Source of the DNA: Actinomycetota bacterium
GTDB lineage: Bacteria > Actinomycetota > Thermoleophilia > RBG-16-64-13
NCBI GenBank assembly: GCA_016278725.1
Contig: JADQBG010000013.1
Location: 109,472 to 173,471, forward strand
Reading direction: 5' to 3'
Length of the DNA stretch: 64,000 nt
The notes under the pieces were generated by a model that made no database searches, was not told the DNA's origin, and saw only the letters and a program-made list of their open reading frames with translations. This document shows positions 23,966-32,331 of this stretch, piece after piece (positions within the stretch are counted from its first letter, which is position 1; each line of letters starts with the position of its first letter). A program made the position numbers and the translations under genes.

Positions 23966-24784
23966 ATGAGAAAGTCACAACTGGTCCTCAAATCCTTATT
24001 GGCCGTGCTCATGGTCGCCAACATGGTCGTCCTGTATCAGTACGTCTTTGGCGTCAAGGGCCCGGCTGACGGAGAGCTTCCGTTCGCCATCATGCAGGAG
24101 GTCGGCGGGTGGCTTTCTGATGGCCCCAATGAACCGGAAACGGCCGAGGCCTCGCCCGCGACGGCCACCACGGTAACGACTGTGGCGGAGTCGCTGACCC
24201 CCTCGAGCGAAGGGAAATCCGCCCCTTCGGCTCGCGCGGACCTGGATAACACCGGCTACGTCCTTGTCAACCGTCCGTCGGCCGAATCGACAAGCACCAC
24301 GCGGACGGTGCCGCCCGCGGTCGCCGAGATGACGCTCACGACCTCGGTGCCGGTCACTCTGGTCACGATGGACGAGTCCGGCGACAAGAAAGCCGATAAG
24401 TCCGGTGACGAGGTCGGATTCGGCACCGCTGCATATGTCCCTGACGAGGCCAAGCCGGCCACGGGCCAGGCCAAACCTCCCTCGAAGACCAAACCCGCAC
24501 CAAAGGCCAGTGCGGCCCCATCGGCGGAGAAGAAACCCGCTCCCGCAACGGCTAAGGCTGCGCCGGCCCAGAAGAAGGCGGCGCCCCAAGGCAAGCTTGG
24601 CAAATCCGCTGAGCGGAAAGCCACTCACAGCCAGAAAGCCGCTCACAAGCAAAAAGCTGCGAAACCGGCACAGAAGCGGGCCGCTCCGGCGAAAGTCAAG
24701 GCGACCAAGAGCGCTCCGGCGCAATCTCAAAGCAAAGCAGCATCGGGCGACGAACCATCGCCCTCCAAGGGAAAGAAGAAGTAG
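23966..24784 (+). CDS. Membrane-anchored protein with Lys/Ala/Pro-rich, histone-H1-like tail
   Basis: A 272-residue protein I cannot assign to a family. Residues 7-29 are a hydrophobic anchor preceded by Arg and Lys, so the rest should lie outside the cell. A Thr/Ser/Glu-rich middle (about 55-160) is followed by about 100 residues made almost only of Ala, Lys, Pro, Ser and Gln, with segments such as KPAQKRAAPAKVKATK. The tail resembles H1-like or wall-binding basic repeats. ATG 23966 follows GAGCGAGG. The response-regulator gene starts six bases after its stop, so it belongs to the same operon and may be part of what that system controls or senses. Confidence 0.7.
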   Translation: MRKSQLVLKSLLAVLMVANMVVLYQYVFGVKGPADGELPFAIMQEVGGWLSDGPNEPETAEASPATATTVTTVAESLTPSSEGKSAPSARADLDNTGYVLVNRPSAESTSTTRTVPPAVAEMTLTTSVPVTLVTMDESGDKKADKSGDEVGFGTAAYVPDEAKPATGQAKPPSKTKPAPKASAAPSAEKKPAPATAKAAPAQKKAAPQGKLGKSAERKATHSQKAAHKQKAAKPAQKRAAPAKVKATKSAPAQSQSKAASGDEPSPSKGKKK

Positions 24785-24789
24785 ACGGT

Positions 24790-25455
24790 TTGAGAATCCT
24801 GTTGGTCGAGGACGAGGACAAAATCGCCTCGTTCATCGTCAAGGGCCTGAAGGCCGAGGGGCATACGGTGGACCGCGTCGGGACCGTCTTGGAGGCCATG
24901 GACGCGGGTCTGGGCGGACAGCACGACCTGGTTGTGCTCGATCTGGTGTTGCCCGACGGCGATGGCCGAGAGGTTCTGCAGGGACTTCGCAAGAGCTCGA
25001 GCGATGTGCCTGTTCTGGTGTTGAGCGCCCTGGTCGAGATAGATGACAAGGTCTCCCTATTGGACATGGGCGCCAACGATTACCTGACGAAGCCTTTCGC
25101 CTTCCGGGAACTGGCCGCTCGGGTGCGAGCGCTGACTCGGCAGGAACAGGCGCGCACCGACCTTCTGGAGGTGGGCGAGCTCAGCCTGGATACCCGCACC
25201 CGGGTGGTCAGCCGCCGAGGCAAGCAGTACGATTTGCCCGGGCGCGAGTTCTCCCTGCTGGAATACCTGATGCGCCACCCGGGGCAGGTGCTTGCCCGGC
25301 AGCAATTGCTGGACGCGGTCTGGGGGATCAATTTCGACACCGAGAGTAACGTGGTCGACGTCTACGTCCTCTATCTCCGCCGGCGGCTCGACATCGAGGG
25401 CGAGCCATCGGTAATCGAAACCGTTCGCGGAGTGGGGTACCGACTACCGAGGTAA
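24790..25455 (+). CDS. OmpR/PhoB-family response regulator
   Basis: A 221-residue two-component regulator. The receiver domain carries the acidic pair VEDED, the phosphorylated Asp51 in LVVLDLVLPDGDG and Lys in LTKPFAFRE. The C-terminal winged helix shows the alpha loop and recognition helix (EFSLLEYLMRHPGQVLARQQLL, SNVVDVYVLYLRRRLD, RGVGYRL). The TTG start at 24790 gives the standard MRILLVEDE beginning, and no other start codon fits. Two bases separate it from the histidine kinase gene, its cognate partner. Confidence 0.94.
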   Translation: MRILLVEDEDKIASFIVKGLKAEGHTVDRVGTVLEAMDAGLGGQHDLVVLDLVLPDGDGREVLQGLRKSSSDVPVLVLSALVEIDDKVSLLDMGANDYLTKPFAFRELAARVRALTRQEQARTDLLEVGELSLDTRTRVVSRRGKQYDLPGREFSLLEYLMRHPGQVLARQQLLDAVWGINFDTESNVVDVYVLYLRRRLDIEGEPSVIETVRGVGYRLPR

Positions 25456-25457
25456 GC

Positions 25458-26912
25458 ATGTTCGGTATTCACCTCCCGAGGAAACTCTCCGCCTCCGCGC
25501 GGGTGGCGTGGGGTATCACCGCCGGTATCGCGCTGGGGGTTGCGCTTCTCTCCGCCGTCTCCTACACCATATTTTCCCGGCAGCTTTCGGCTGAACTCGA
25601 GCAAGCCCTCCTTCGGGAGACCGAGGCCTATGTGGCCGCGGTTCAGAGTGCCACGGAAAGGGGTGCGGACGATTTGCGCGAGGCCTCGCGCGCGTATCTC
25701 GGCGCACGATCCAACGACGCCGGGGCGGTTCTGGTCTTGCGGATGGCCGATGGTGAACTGCTCTCCGCCGCGGGAGAGCCGCCGGCCCCTATTCGGCGGA
25801 ACCTCGCCAATCTCGGGTCGGCTGGAACCACCCGCTCTTTCACTGAACTCCAGGTGGAATCAGGAACTTACCGGGTGGCGACCGTCCCGGTGACCGACCC
25901 TTCGGGACAGGTGCTGGCGGTGTTTCAGGCGGCCCTCTCCACAGAGCCACTCGAAAGCACGGCGGCAGATCTTGCTCGCGCACTGTTGATCGCCGGAATC
26001 GCTGTGAGCGCCGGGGGCGGTCTGATCTCCCGGCGGATCGCGGCCGCATCCTTGCGACCCCTCAACGCCGCCGCGCGGACGGCCGGCCTGGTCACGCACG
26101 CGTCGCTATCCCAGCGGGTCGAGTACGAAGGTCCCGAAGAAGACGATGTGGGCAAGCTGGTGGACACCCTGAACCGGATGCTGGACCGTCTGGAAGCAGC
26201 CTTCGCGGAACAGCGCCGTTTTATCGCGGATGCTTCTCACGAGATGCGCACGCCGCTGACGATAGCTCGAGGGCATCTGGACGTCATGCGGGCCGAGGGC
26301 GGACTCAACGAGGACCAAGAAGCCACCGTCGATCTGGTGGTCGACGAGCTCAAGAGGACCAGCGACCTGGTGAGCGATTTGTTGCGGCTGGCCCGGCTCG
26401 AGGCCGGCGGACCTCCGGCGCTGGGGCCAATCGACCTGGGTGAGGTCGTTGAGGAGGCGATAGTGCGAGGACAGGGCTTGGGCCAACGCCGGTTTACCTT
26501 CACCCATGGCGGGGCGCTCCCCGTGCTCGGGAACCGCGATCTTCTGCTGCAGGCGCTGCTCAACTTGATAAGCAACGCCGTCGGTCACACGGTCGAAGGG
26601 GGCCGGATCGATGTGGTGTGCTCGGAAGACCGGCCGTGGGCCGAGGTGACGGTCAAAGATGACGGCCCGGGAATCCGTGAGGGTGAGCTCGAGCGGGTCT
26701 TTGACCGATTCTATCGCTCCCCCGGGCAGGATCGGCCCGGTGGCGGCGGAGGGAGCGGCTTGGGCTTGGCGATCGCCCGGCGACTGGTCGAGGTGCACGA
26801 GGGCAGGCTCATCGCACGGAACAATGGGACGCCGGGCGCGGTATTCGTGATGCGAATTCCATTATTGAAGGGGCCGTTAGAGCATTCTAACTCGCCTCTA
26901 ACAGCAACTTAA
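25458..26912 (+). CDS. Sensor histidine kinase (HAMP-HisKA-HATPase)
   Basis: A 484-residue membrane kinase. Two membrane helices (about 17-40 and 170-190) enclose an extracytoplasmic sensor region, then come a HAMP linker, the dimerisation box with His261 in ADASHEMRTPLTIARGHL, and an ATP-binding domain with N box NLISNAVGH, G1 DDGPGI and G2 GSGLGLAIARRLVEVHEG. All catalytic motifs are intact. It phosphorylates the adjacent OmpR-type regulator. The stimulus is unknown; with the upstream surface protein a wall or envelope signal is plausible. Confidence 0.93.
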   Translation: MFGIHLPRKLSASARVAWGITAGIALGVALLSAVSYTIFSRQLSAELEQALLRETEAYVAAVQSATERGADDLREASRAYLGARSNDAGAVLVLRMADGELLSAAGEPPAPIRRNLANLGSAGTTRSFTELQVESGTYRVATVPVTDPSGQVLAVFQAALSTEPLESTAADLARALLIAGIAVSAGGGLISRRIAAASLRPLNAAARTAGLVTHASLSQRVEYEGPEEDDVGKLVDTLNRMLDRLEAAFAEQRRFIADASHEMRTPLTIARGHLDVMRAEGGLNEDQEATVDLVVDELKRTSDLVSDLLRLARLEAGGPPALGPIDLGEVVEEAIVRGQGLGQRRFTFTHGGALPVLGNRDLLLQALLNLISNAVGHTVEGGRIDVVCSEDRPWAEVTVKDDGPGIREGELERVFDRFYRSPGQDRPGGGGGSGLGLAIARRLVEVHEGRLIARNNGTPGAVFVMRIPLLKGPLEHSNSPLTAT

Positions 26913-26955
26913 CTCGCATCGGCGAAACTTCTTGCATATAGCAGGAGGTGTCCCA

Positions 26956-27171
26956 ATGCAACGTGCCGTCAAAATCCAGCTTCCGCCGCCGCAGCGCCCG
27001 GGACTCCGCGTGATCTCCGGAGATCTGGACCGGGACACGAGCAACTCCGCCGCCGGCGCTGAGGGCGCCGTCCGCCCCGAAGAGGCAGACGAGCGCCTCT
27101 GCCTGAGCGCCTTGCTGCGCGAGGTGCTGGCCGAGTACCGCAACGAGCCCGGCGTCCTCACTCTGCCCTAA
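26956..27171 (+). CDS. Small hypothetical acidic protein
   Basis: A 71-residue protein of unknown function. The ATG follows AGGAGGTG at ideal spacing, one of the best ribosome sites in the window, and the gene is 44 bases behind the histidine kinase. The N-terminal part is proline-rich (IQLPPPQRPGLRVI) and the C-terminal half is a likely helix (LCLSALLREVLAEYRNEPGV). No membrane segment is present. A terminator-like hairpin follows. I accept it because of the ribosome site and the hairpin, not homology. Confidence 0.6.
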   Translation: MQRAVKIQLPPPQRPGLRVISGDLDRDTSNSAAGAEGAVRPEEADERLCLSALLREVLAEYRNEPGVLTLP

Positions 27172-27196
27172 CGCCAGAGGCCCCCGAAGAGTCCGT

Positions 27197-27224
27197 GAGG
27201 GCGGGTTTGGCCGAACCCGTCCTC
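27197..27224 (+). terminator. Terminator-like hairpin after the two-component operon
   Basis: GAGGGCGGGTT-TGGCCG-AACCCGTCCTC, an 11-bp stem with one G-T pair, 26 bases past the 71-residue ORF. No T-run follows. Confidence 0.5.
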
Positions 27225-27337
27225 TATCCCCCTCCTGTCACGATCCCCCTCCTCACAGAAATCGCTGCATTTGCGATAGTTCCAGGCTTTCCGGGTATAT
27301 AACAGCTCGGGTTGTAGGATCGCGATGGAGGGAAACA

Positions 27338-28219
27338 ATGGGTGCCGGGGATGTTTGGGCGGTCACGAAGCACACGGTCAAAGAGGGTCTGGACGACAAG
27401 GTGATGCGGTTGGCGGCGGCGCTCTCCTTCTACACCATGCTGTCGCTGGGCCCGCTTCTTCTCCTGCTGATAACCATCGCCGGTCTGCTCATCGGCACCC
27501 AGTCGGCGCAGGACCAAGTGGTCGCTCAGGTGAAGGAGATGATGGGCAGCAATGTCGCCAGCACCGTGGAGACGATCATCAGCCAGAAAGGTTCCACCGC
27601 GGGAGGGATAATCGGCATGGTTGTCGGCTTTGTCCTCCTGGCCTTTGGTGCGACCGGCATCGTCTCTCAACTGCAGGAGGCGCTGGACAAAGTGTGGGAA
27701 GTCGAGAAGCCCGGCGGGCTCAAGGCAGCCGTGCTTTCCCGGGCAAAGGGACTTCTGGTGATTCTCCTCGCGGGCGTCCTGCTCTTTGCGGTCACTATCT
27801 CGAGTACCTTCATCACCAGCGCGGGGGACTGGATCTCCGGCTATTTCGGAGGCAGCCGCCTCATTCCCTGGGTGATCGATGTCTTTATCTCGCTCCTTCT
27901 CATCGTGCCTCTGTTCGCGCTCCTCTTTCGGGCGCTCCCCGACGTCAAGATCGCTTGGGAAGACGTCTGGGTGGGTGCCGCGGCCACCGCGGTGCTGTTC
28001 ATCGTCGGTAAGTACCTGATCAGTCTTTACCTGGGATACAGCAGCACGACCTCCACCTACGGTGCGGCCGGCTCGCTGGTGGCTCTGCTCATCTGGGTCT
28101 ACTACTCGGCGATCATCTTCCTTTTCGGGGCAGAGTTCACTCGGGTATATGCCCACCGCACCGGGAAGGAGATCGTGCCCGAAGAGGGAGCCCGGCGACT
28201 GGAGCCCACGGCCTGCTGA
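27338..28219 (+). CDS. YihY/virulence-factor BrkB family membrane protein
   Basis: A 293-residue polytopic membrane protein of the YihY (formerly 'RNase BN') family, with about six helices. Family markers are RLAAALSFYTMLSLGPLLLLL (about 24-44), VWEVEKPGG, YGAAGSLVALLIWVYYSAIIFLFGAEFTRVYA near the C-terminus. Biochemical function is unknown; the old nuclease label is not supported for this family. ATG 27338 follows ATGGAGGGAAACA, which also contains a short out-of-frame ATG. Confidence 0.9.
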   Translation: MGAGDVWAVTKHTVKEGLDDKVMRLAAALSFYTMLSLGPLLLLLITIAGLLIGTQSAQDQVVAQVKEMMGSNVASTVETIISQKGSTAGGIIGMVVGFVLLAFGATGIVSQLQEALDKVWEVEKPGGLKAAVLSRAKGLLVILLAGVLLFAVTISSTFITSAGDWISGYFGGSRLIPWVIDVFISLLLIVPLFALLFRALPDVKIAWEDVWVGAAATAVLFIVGKYLISLYLGYSSTTSTYGAAGSLVALLIWVYYSAIIFLFGAEFTRVYAHRTGKEIVPEEGARRLEPTAC

Positions 28220-28340
28220 GCCAGAGGCGGTCTTGAGCGCGATTCCTGTGCGCGGATGCCCCTGGGGAGCGGGCCTCAGGAGGTTTTTCTTCAATAGACA
28301 AGCGGGCATACGGGCCTGAGAGGCAGGGAGGAGGTCTTCT

Positions 28341-30224
28341 TTGGTCCCGTTCTACCCCAAGTTCCGCGGGCAGGGGTTACAGCACAACATAGTGAGTTGG
28401 GTCGGCGGGCTGATCATGCTCGTCGCCGTCGTTCTCCTCGGCGCCTTCCTCGTCCTCATATTGGCGATCCCCGACGTCAACCCCTACTTGGGCATCGCTA
28501 CCTACCTCATCACCCCGGGCATCTTCTTCTTCGGTCTGATCATCTTTCTCGCGGGCATGTGGCGCGAGAGCCGCCGCCGGCGTCGGGGAGAAGTGGGCGG
28601 CCTCGCCTACCCCGTGATCGACCTGAACAAGACCGGACAGCGCCACCGCGCGCAAGCGGTCGTGGTGGTAATGCTCCTGGTCTCGCTCCTCGTCGGATTC
28701 GCCGCCTACGAAGGCTATTCGTTCACTGAGTCGGTGACCTTCTGCGGTGAGGTCTGCCACACGGTGATGGAACCGGAATACACGGCCTATCAGGGCTCTC
28801 CGCATGCCAACGTCCTCTGCGCGGAGTGTCACGTGGGCCCGGGAGCCTCCTGGTACGTGCGCTCAAAACTATCGGGAGTGCGACAGGTATTTGCCGTCTT
28901 GCTCAACACCTATCCGCGCCCCATACGGGTTCCCATCTCCGACCTGCGGCCCGCCCGCCAGGTGTGCGAGGAGTGCCATTGGCCCAACGAATTCGTCGGC
29001 TCGACTCTCATGCGGATCCCGGACTTCTACTTCACCGAGGCCAATACGGCTTCCCAGGTCTTCTTCGCCCTTCACGTGGGCGGAGGCCGCGATCAGGCCG
29101 AAACAGGCGGCATTCACTGGCACGTTTCCGAGGGGGTCCAGGTGTCCTACATCGCCACGGACGAACTGCTGCAGGAGATTCCCTACGTCGTGGTGAGATA
29201 CCCGGATGGCAGTGAGAAGGTCTTTGCGGACCCGTCACACGACCTTACCGCCGAAGAACGCGCCGAACTGCCCATGAGGGTGATGGACTGCATGGACTGC
29301 CACAACCGGCCCACGCATATCATCGGCTCACCGGACCAGGAGTTGGACGATGCGATGGCCAGGGAGGAAATTCCCCCGGATCTGCCCTCGATCAAAGCCA
29401 TCGGCTTCGAGGCGTTGACGGAGGACTGGCCGACCGAGGAGAAAGCCGTCGAGGGAATTCCCGACCTTTTGCGGAACTTCTATCAGGAGAAATATCCCGA
29501 AGTCCTCGCGGATAGAGAGGAAGACCTAGGCCGAGCCATTGAGCGCATTCTCCAGATCTGGCAGACAAGCATCTTCCCGGCGATGAACGTCACCTGGGAT
29601 ACGTACCCGGTCAACATCGGACACAAGAACTGGCCCGGCTGCTTTCGTTGCCACAATGGGGAACACGTCTCTGAGGACGGCGACGTGATTTCGCGGGAGT
29701 GCAACCTCTGCCACACGAGCCCGCAAAGGAGCGCGCTGCGTCCGCTGGAGGCGCCGAACCTGCTGTCCGGGTTCTCCAACTGGCATCCGTTCGAACTCGA
29801 AGGAAGGCACGAAGAGATACTCTGTTCCGCCTGTCACGATTCGGGGGAACGCGAGCCTTCGAGTTGCATCGAATGCCACGAACTCGATTCCGCAGCCCCC
29901 CACATGAGCTCCCTCGATTGCGCGGCGTGTCATACCCAGGGCGCGGCGGTCCAGCCGATCCGCGAATGTGCGGAATGCCATCCCAGCCCGGCCAATTGGC
30001 ACCGAATCGAGGGCCACGCGAAACTCGAATGCACCCGCTGTCACGAGCCGCACCAGTGGGATCCTCCGCGACGCGATCTGTGCCTCGGTTGTCATCCCCA
30101 GATGGCCGGACCCGAAGGGCTCAGCACTTATCTGGCCGCCTTCCACCAACCGGGGGCGGTCTGCCGCACCTGTCACATCTTCAGGCCCGGCCCCGGGGGC
30201 GTCCCCCTGCCCAAGGAGCAGTAG
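28341..30224 (+). CDS. NapC/NirT-type membrane multihaem c cytochrome, 13 haem sites
   Basis: A 627-residue protein with three N-terminal membrane helices (about 15-43, 50-75, 102-122) and a long extracytoplasmic part with 12 CxxCH haem motifs (CAECH, CEECH, CMDCH, CFRCH, CNLCH, CSACH, CIECH, CAACH, CAECH, CTRCH, CLGCH, CRTCH) plus one CX3CH (CGEVCH), which comes first. The segment around the first two haems (TVMEPEYTAYQGSPHANVLCAECHVGPGASW, given here by its ends at about 133-163) is typical of NapC-like quinol oxidases. It probably moves electrons from the quinol pool to outside partners. TTG 28341 follows GGGAGGAGG. The cysteine-rich end (from about residue 490) is a separate haem-ribbon extension. 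Confidence 0.9.
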   Translation: MVPFYPKFRGQGLQHNIVSWVGGLIMLVAVVLLGAFLVLILAIPDVNPYLGIATYLITPGIFFFGLIIFLAGMWRESRRRRRGEVGGLAYPVIDLNKTGQRHRAQAVVVVMLLVSLLVGFAAYEGYSFTESVTFCGEVCHTVMEPEYTAYQGSPHANVLCAECHVGPGASWYVRSKLSGVRQVFAVLLNTYPRPIRVPISDLRPARQVCEECHWPNEFVGSTLMRIPDFYFTEANTASQVFFALHVGGGRDQAETGGIHWHVSEGVQVSYIATDELLQEIPYVVVRYPDGSEKVFADPSHDLTAEERAELPMRVMDCMDCHNRPTHIIGSPDQELDDAMAREEIPPDLPSIKAIGFEALTEDWPTEEKAVEGIPDLLRNFYQEKYPEVLADREEDLGRAIERILQIWQTSIFPAMNVTWDTYPVNIGHKNWPGCFRCHNGEHVSEDGDVISRECNLCHTSPQRSALRPLEAPNLLSGFSNWHPFELEGRHEEILCSACHDSGEREPSSCIECHELDSAAPHMSSLDCAACHTQGAAVQPIRECAECHPSPANWHRIEGHAKLECTRCHEPHQWDPPRRDLCLGCHPQMAGPEGLSTYLAAFHQPGAVCRTCHIFRPGPGGVPLPKEQ

Positions 30225-30239
30225 AGGACAGAAACGCGG

Positions 30240-31727
30240 CTAATCGGAATTCCGTTCAACCGAGGAGCGGCCGGGGACCGTCAGTAGAGCGATGGTCGCC
30301 CCCAGCACCGCCAGACCGGCCGCTATCCACATCGCCCGCCCGAATCCCTGGGCGAAAGCGGCGCTATCCAGCTCCTGCCGCCCGGCGATCCCCGCGGCCA
30401 GCGGAATCAGCGCAATCCCCAGCAGTCCGGCCACGCGGGCGGCGGCGTTGTTGGTCCCCGAGGCCAGTCCGGAGCGGGACGGGGCGAGGGCGGTGAGGGC
30501 GGCCGTGGTCAAGGGCGCGACGTTCGTGCCCAGGCCCACGCCGAAGACGAATACGGCCGGGAAGACGTGCCTGAAGTAAGACCCCCAGGTGGGCTCGACG
30601 TTCTCACCGGACACCCGCGACAAGAGTATGAGGCCGGCTGCCACGATGAGCGGCCCCACGGTCATCGGCAGCCGCGGTCCGATGCGGTCGGTTAGGTTAC
30701 CCATCAAGGGCGACATCACCAGCAGCAGGATCGTGACGGGGGTCAGGGCGGCTCCCGCGGCCAGCGGACTGTAGCCGATGCGGCCCTGCAGCATGAGGAC
30801 CAAGAGGAAGAAGGTGGCTTGAAGGGCGGCGTAGGTGGTGAGCGTGGCGCCGTTGGCGCCCGCGAACTGCCGGGAACGAAAGACCCCCAGCGGCAGCAGC
30901 GGCTGATCCTTGCGCCTCTCCACGAAGAAGAAGGCTGCGGTCAGCGCGACCCCAACGAGGAGGGCCGCCGGGATCGCCGGGTGGCTCCAGCCCAGACGCG
31001 GACCCTCTATGGCGAAGAAGACCAGGGAGCCGAGTCCGAAAACTGCGCTGGCTGCGCCGGAGAGGTCCAGTTCGTCGATCGAGCGGTCTCGGCTCTCGGG
31101 CACATGGCGCCAGGCTATGAATGCCGCAGCCAGCGCGACCGGCAGATTGATCAGGAAGATCAGCCGCCAGGTGGAAGCCTCGACGATCCACCCCCCAAGC
31201 AGAGGGCCCGCGGCGGTCGAGAGGGCGGTGAGACCCGACCAGGCCCCGATCGCGGTACCGCGATCCTTCTTTCTGAAGGTGGAGGCGATGATTGCCAGGC
31301 TGCCCGGAACCATCAGGGCGGCGGCGATGCCCTGAATAGCCCGCGCTCCGATTAGGGCAAAGATAACCGGCGAAGCGGCGGCCAGACCGGAGGCGGTGGC
31401 GAACCCCAGCAGCCCCACCACGAACATCAGCCGCCGCCCATAGAGATCGCCCAGACGCCCGCCAAGCAACAGCAGGGAACCGAGGGCGAGAAGGTAGGCG
31501 TCCACCACCCACTGAAGACCCGCAAACGCGGCGCTCAGATCGCGCCCAATCACGGGCAGGGCAACGTTTACCACGCTCTGGTCCAAGAAAACCATGGCCG
31601 ACCCCAGCACGGTGGCCGCCAGCACCCAGGCCCCGCAGGCGCTCCTGAGGGGGACTTCGCCCGCGCCCAGGCCGTTTCGGCAGTCATCGTCCGCCGGAGA
31701 GAGGAGTGTCTTGAGGAAGTCGGGCAT
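30240..31727 (-). CDS. MFS drug exporter, DHA2 (EmrB/QacA) family
   Basis: A 495-residue transporter with 14 predicted membrane helices. The DHA2 motifs are present: SAMVFLDQSVVNVALPVIGRDL at the first helix (the D1 motif), GRLGDLYGRRLMFVVG (motif A) and SGLTALSTAAGPLLGGWIVE (motif C, antiporter). It would expel hydrophobic compounds in exchange for protons. ATG 31727 is preferred to a TTG three codons upstream. It ends 16 bases from the convergent cytochrome gene. The substrate is unknown. Confidence 0.9.
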   Translation of the reverse strand: MPDFLKTLLSPADDDCRNGLGAGEVPLRSACGAWVLAATVLGSAMVFLDQSVVNVALPVIGRDLSAAFAGLQWVVDAYLLALGSLLLLGGRLGDLYGRRLMFVVGLLGFATASGLAAASPVIFALIGARAIQGIAAALMVPGSLAIIASTFRKKDRGTAIGAWSGLTALSTAAGPLLGGWIVEASTWRLIFLINLPVALAAAFIAWRHVPESRDRSIDELDLSGAASAVFGLGSLVFFAIEGPRLGWSHPAIPAALLVGVALTAAFFFVERRKDQPLLPLGVFRSRQFAGANGATLTTYAALQATFFLLVLMLQGRIGYSPLAAGAALTPVTILLLVMSPLMGNLTDRIGPRLPMTVGPLIVAAGLILLSRVSGENVEPTWGSYFRHVFPAVFVFGVGLGTNVAPLTTAALTALAPSRSGLASGTNNAAARVAGLLGIALIPLAAGIAGRQELDSAAFAQGFGRAMWIAAGLAVLGATIALLTVPGRSSVERNSD

Positions 31728-31857
31728 CGTCAACAATCCGCGGCCATTTGACTTCTATTGCCCAAGGGAGTTGCGGGCAAAGCAAGTCGACGAGCCGTTT
31801 ACCGACTCCGCCATGCACCAATAGTTCATCTAGGTACACCACTGGAGGCGGCGGGCC

Positions 31858-32283
31858 ATGAGCCAAACGGGTCTGAAAGTGTTTGATCGCACGGTGCAGG
31901 AAACCAACGAGTGGCTCGGGGAACTCGAGCAGGACCTTCACACCGAAGACCGTCAGCGCGCGTACATCAGTCTGCGTTCTGTGCTGCAGGCGTTGCGGGA
32001 CCGGCTTCCCCCTCCGGAGGCCGTGCATCTCGGGGCGCAGTTGCCCATGCTGCTTCGCGGAATGTATTACGAAGGTTGGACGATGACCGGCAAGCCTCTC
32101 AAGGCGGATCGGGAGGAATTCCTGGAGCGGATTGCTGAGGGGATCGTGACCAGCGGACCGGTGGATCCGGAACGTGAGGCCCGGGCGGTTTTTCGGATTC
32201 TGGCCCGTCGCATCTCGGCCGGCGAGATCCAGGACGTCACCGGCAGTCTGCCTTTGGGGCTCCGGGAACTGTGGCCGGACTAG
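31858..32283 (+). CDS. DUF2267 family protein
   Basis: A 141-residue soluble protein matching the DUF2267 pattern: TNEWLGELEQDL, the central RQRAYISLRSVLQALRDRLP with HLGAQLPMLLRGMYYEGW, and FLERIAEGI in the second half. These are helical bundles often found near general-stress genes. ATG 31858 follows GGAGGCGG. It precedes the phosphoribosyltransferase-hydrolase fusion by about 50 bases in the same direction and is probably cotranscribed. Function not known. Confidence 0.85.
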   Translation: MSQTGLKVFDRTVQETNEWLGELEQDLHTEDRQRAYISLRSVLQALRDRLPPPEAVHLGAQLPMLLRGMYYEGWTMTGKPLKADREEFLERIAEGIVTSGPVDPEREARAVFRILARRISAGEIQDVTGSLPLGLRELWPD

Positions 32284-32331
32284 GCTTGGTGCCCGCCGGC
32301 CCGCATGCCGCGACGGTAAAGGATGCGTCCC

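Noticed and set aside
27338..28219. Ribonuclease BN annotation
   Set aside because: The YihY family was once given this name, but RNase BN belongs to a different family; the protein is plainly an integral membrane protein.
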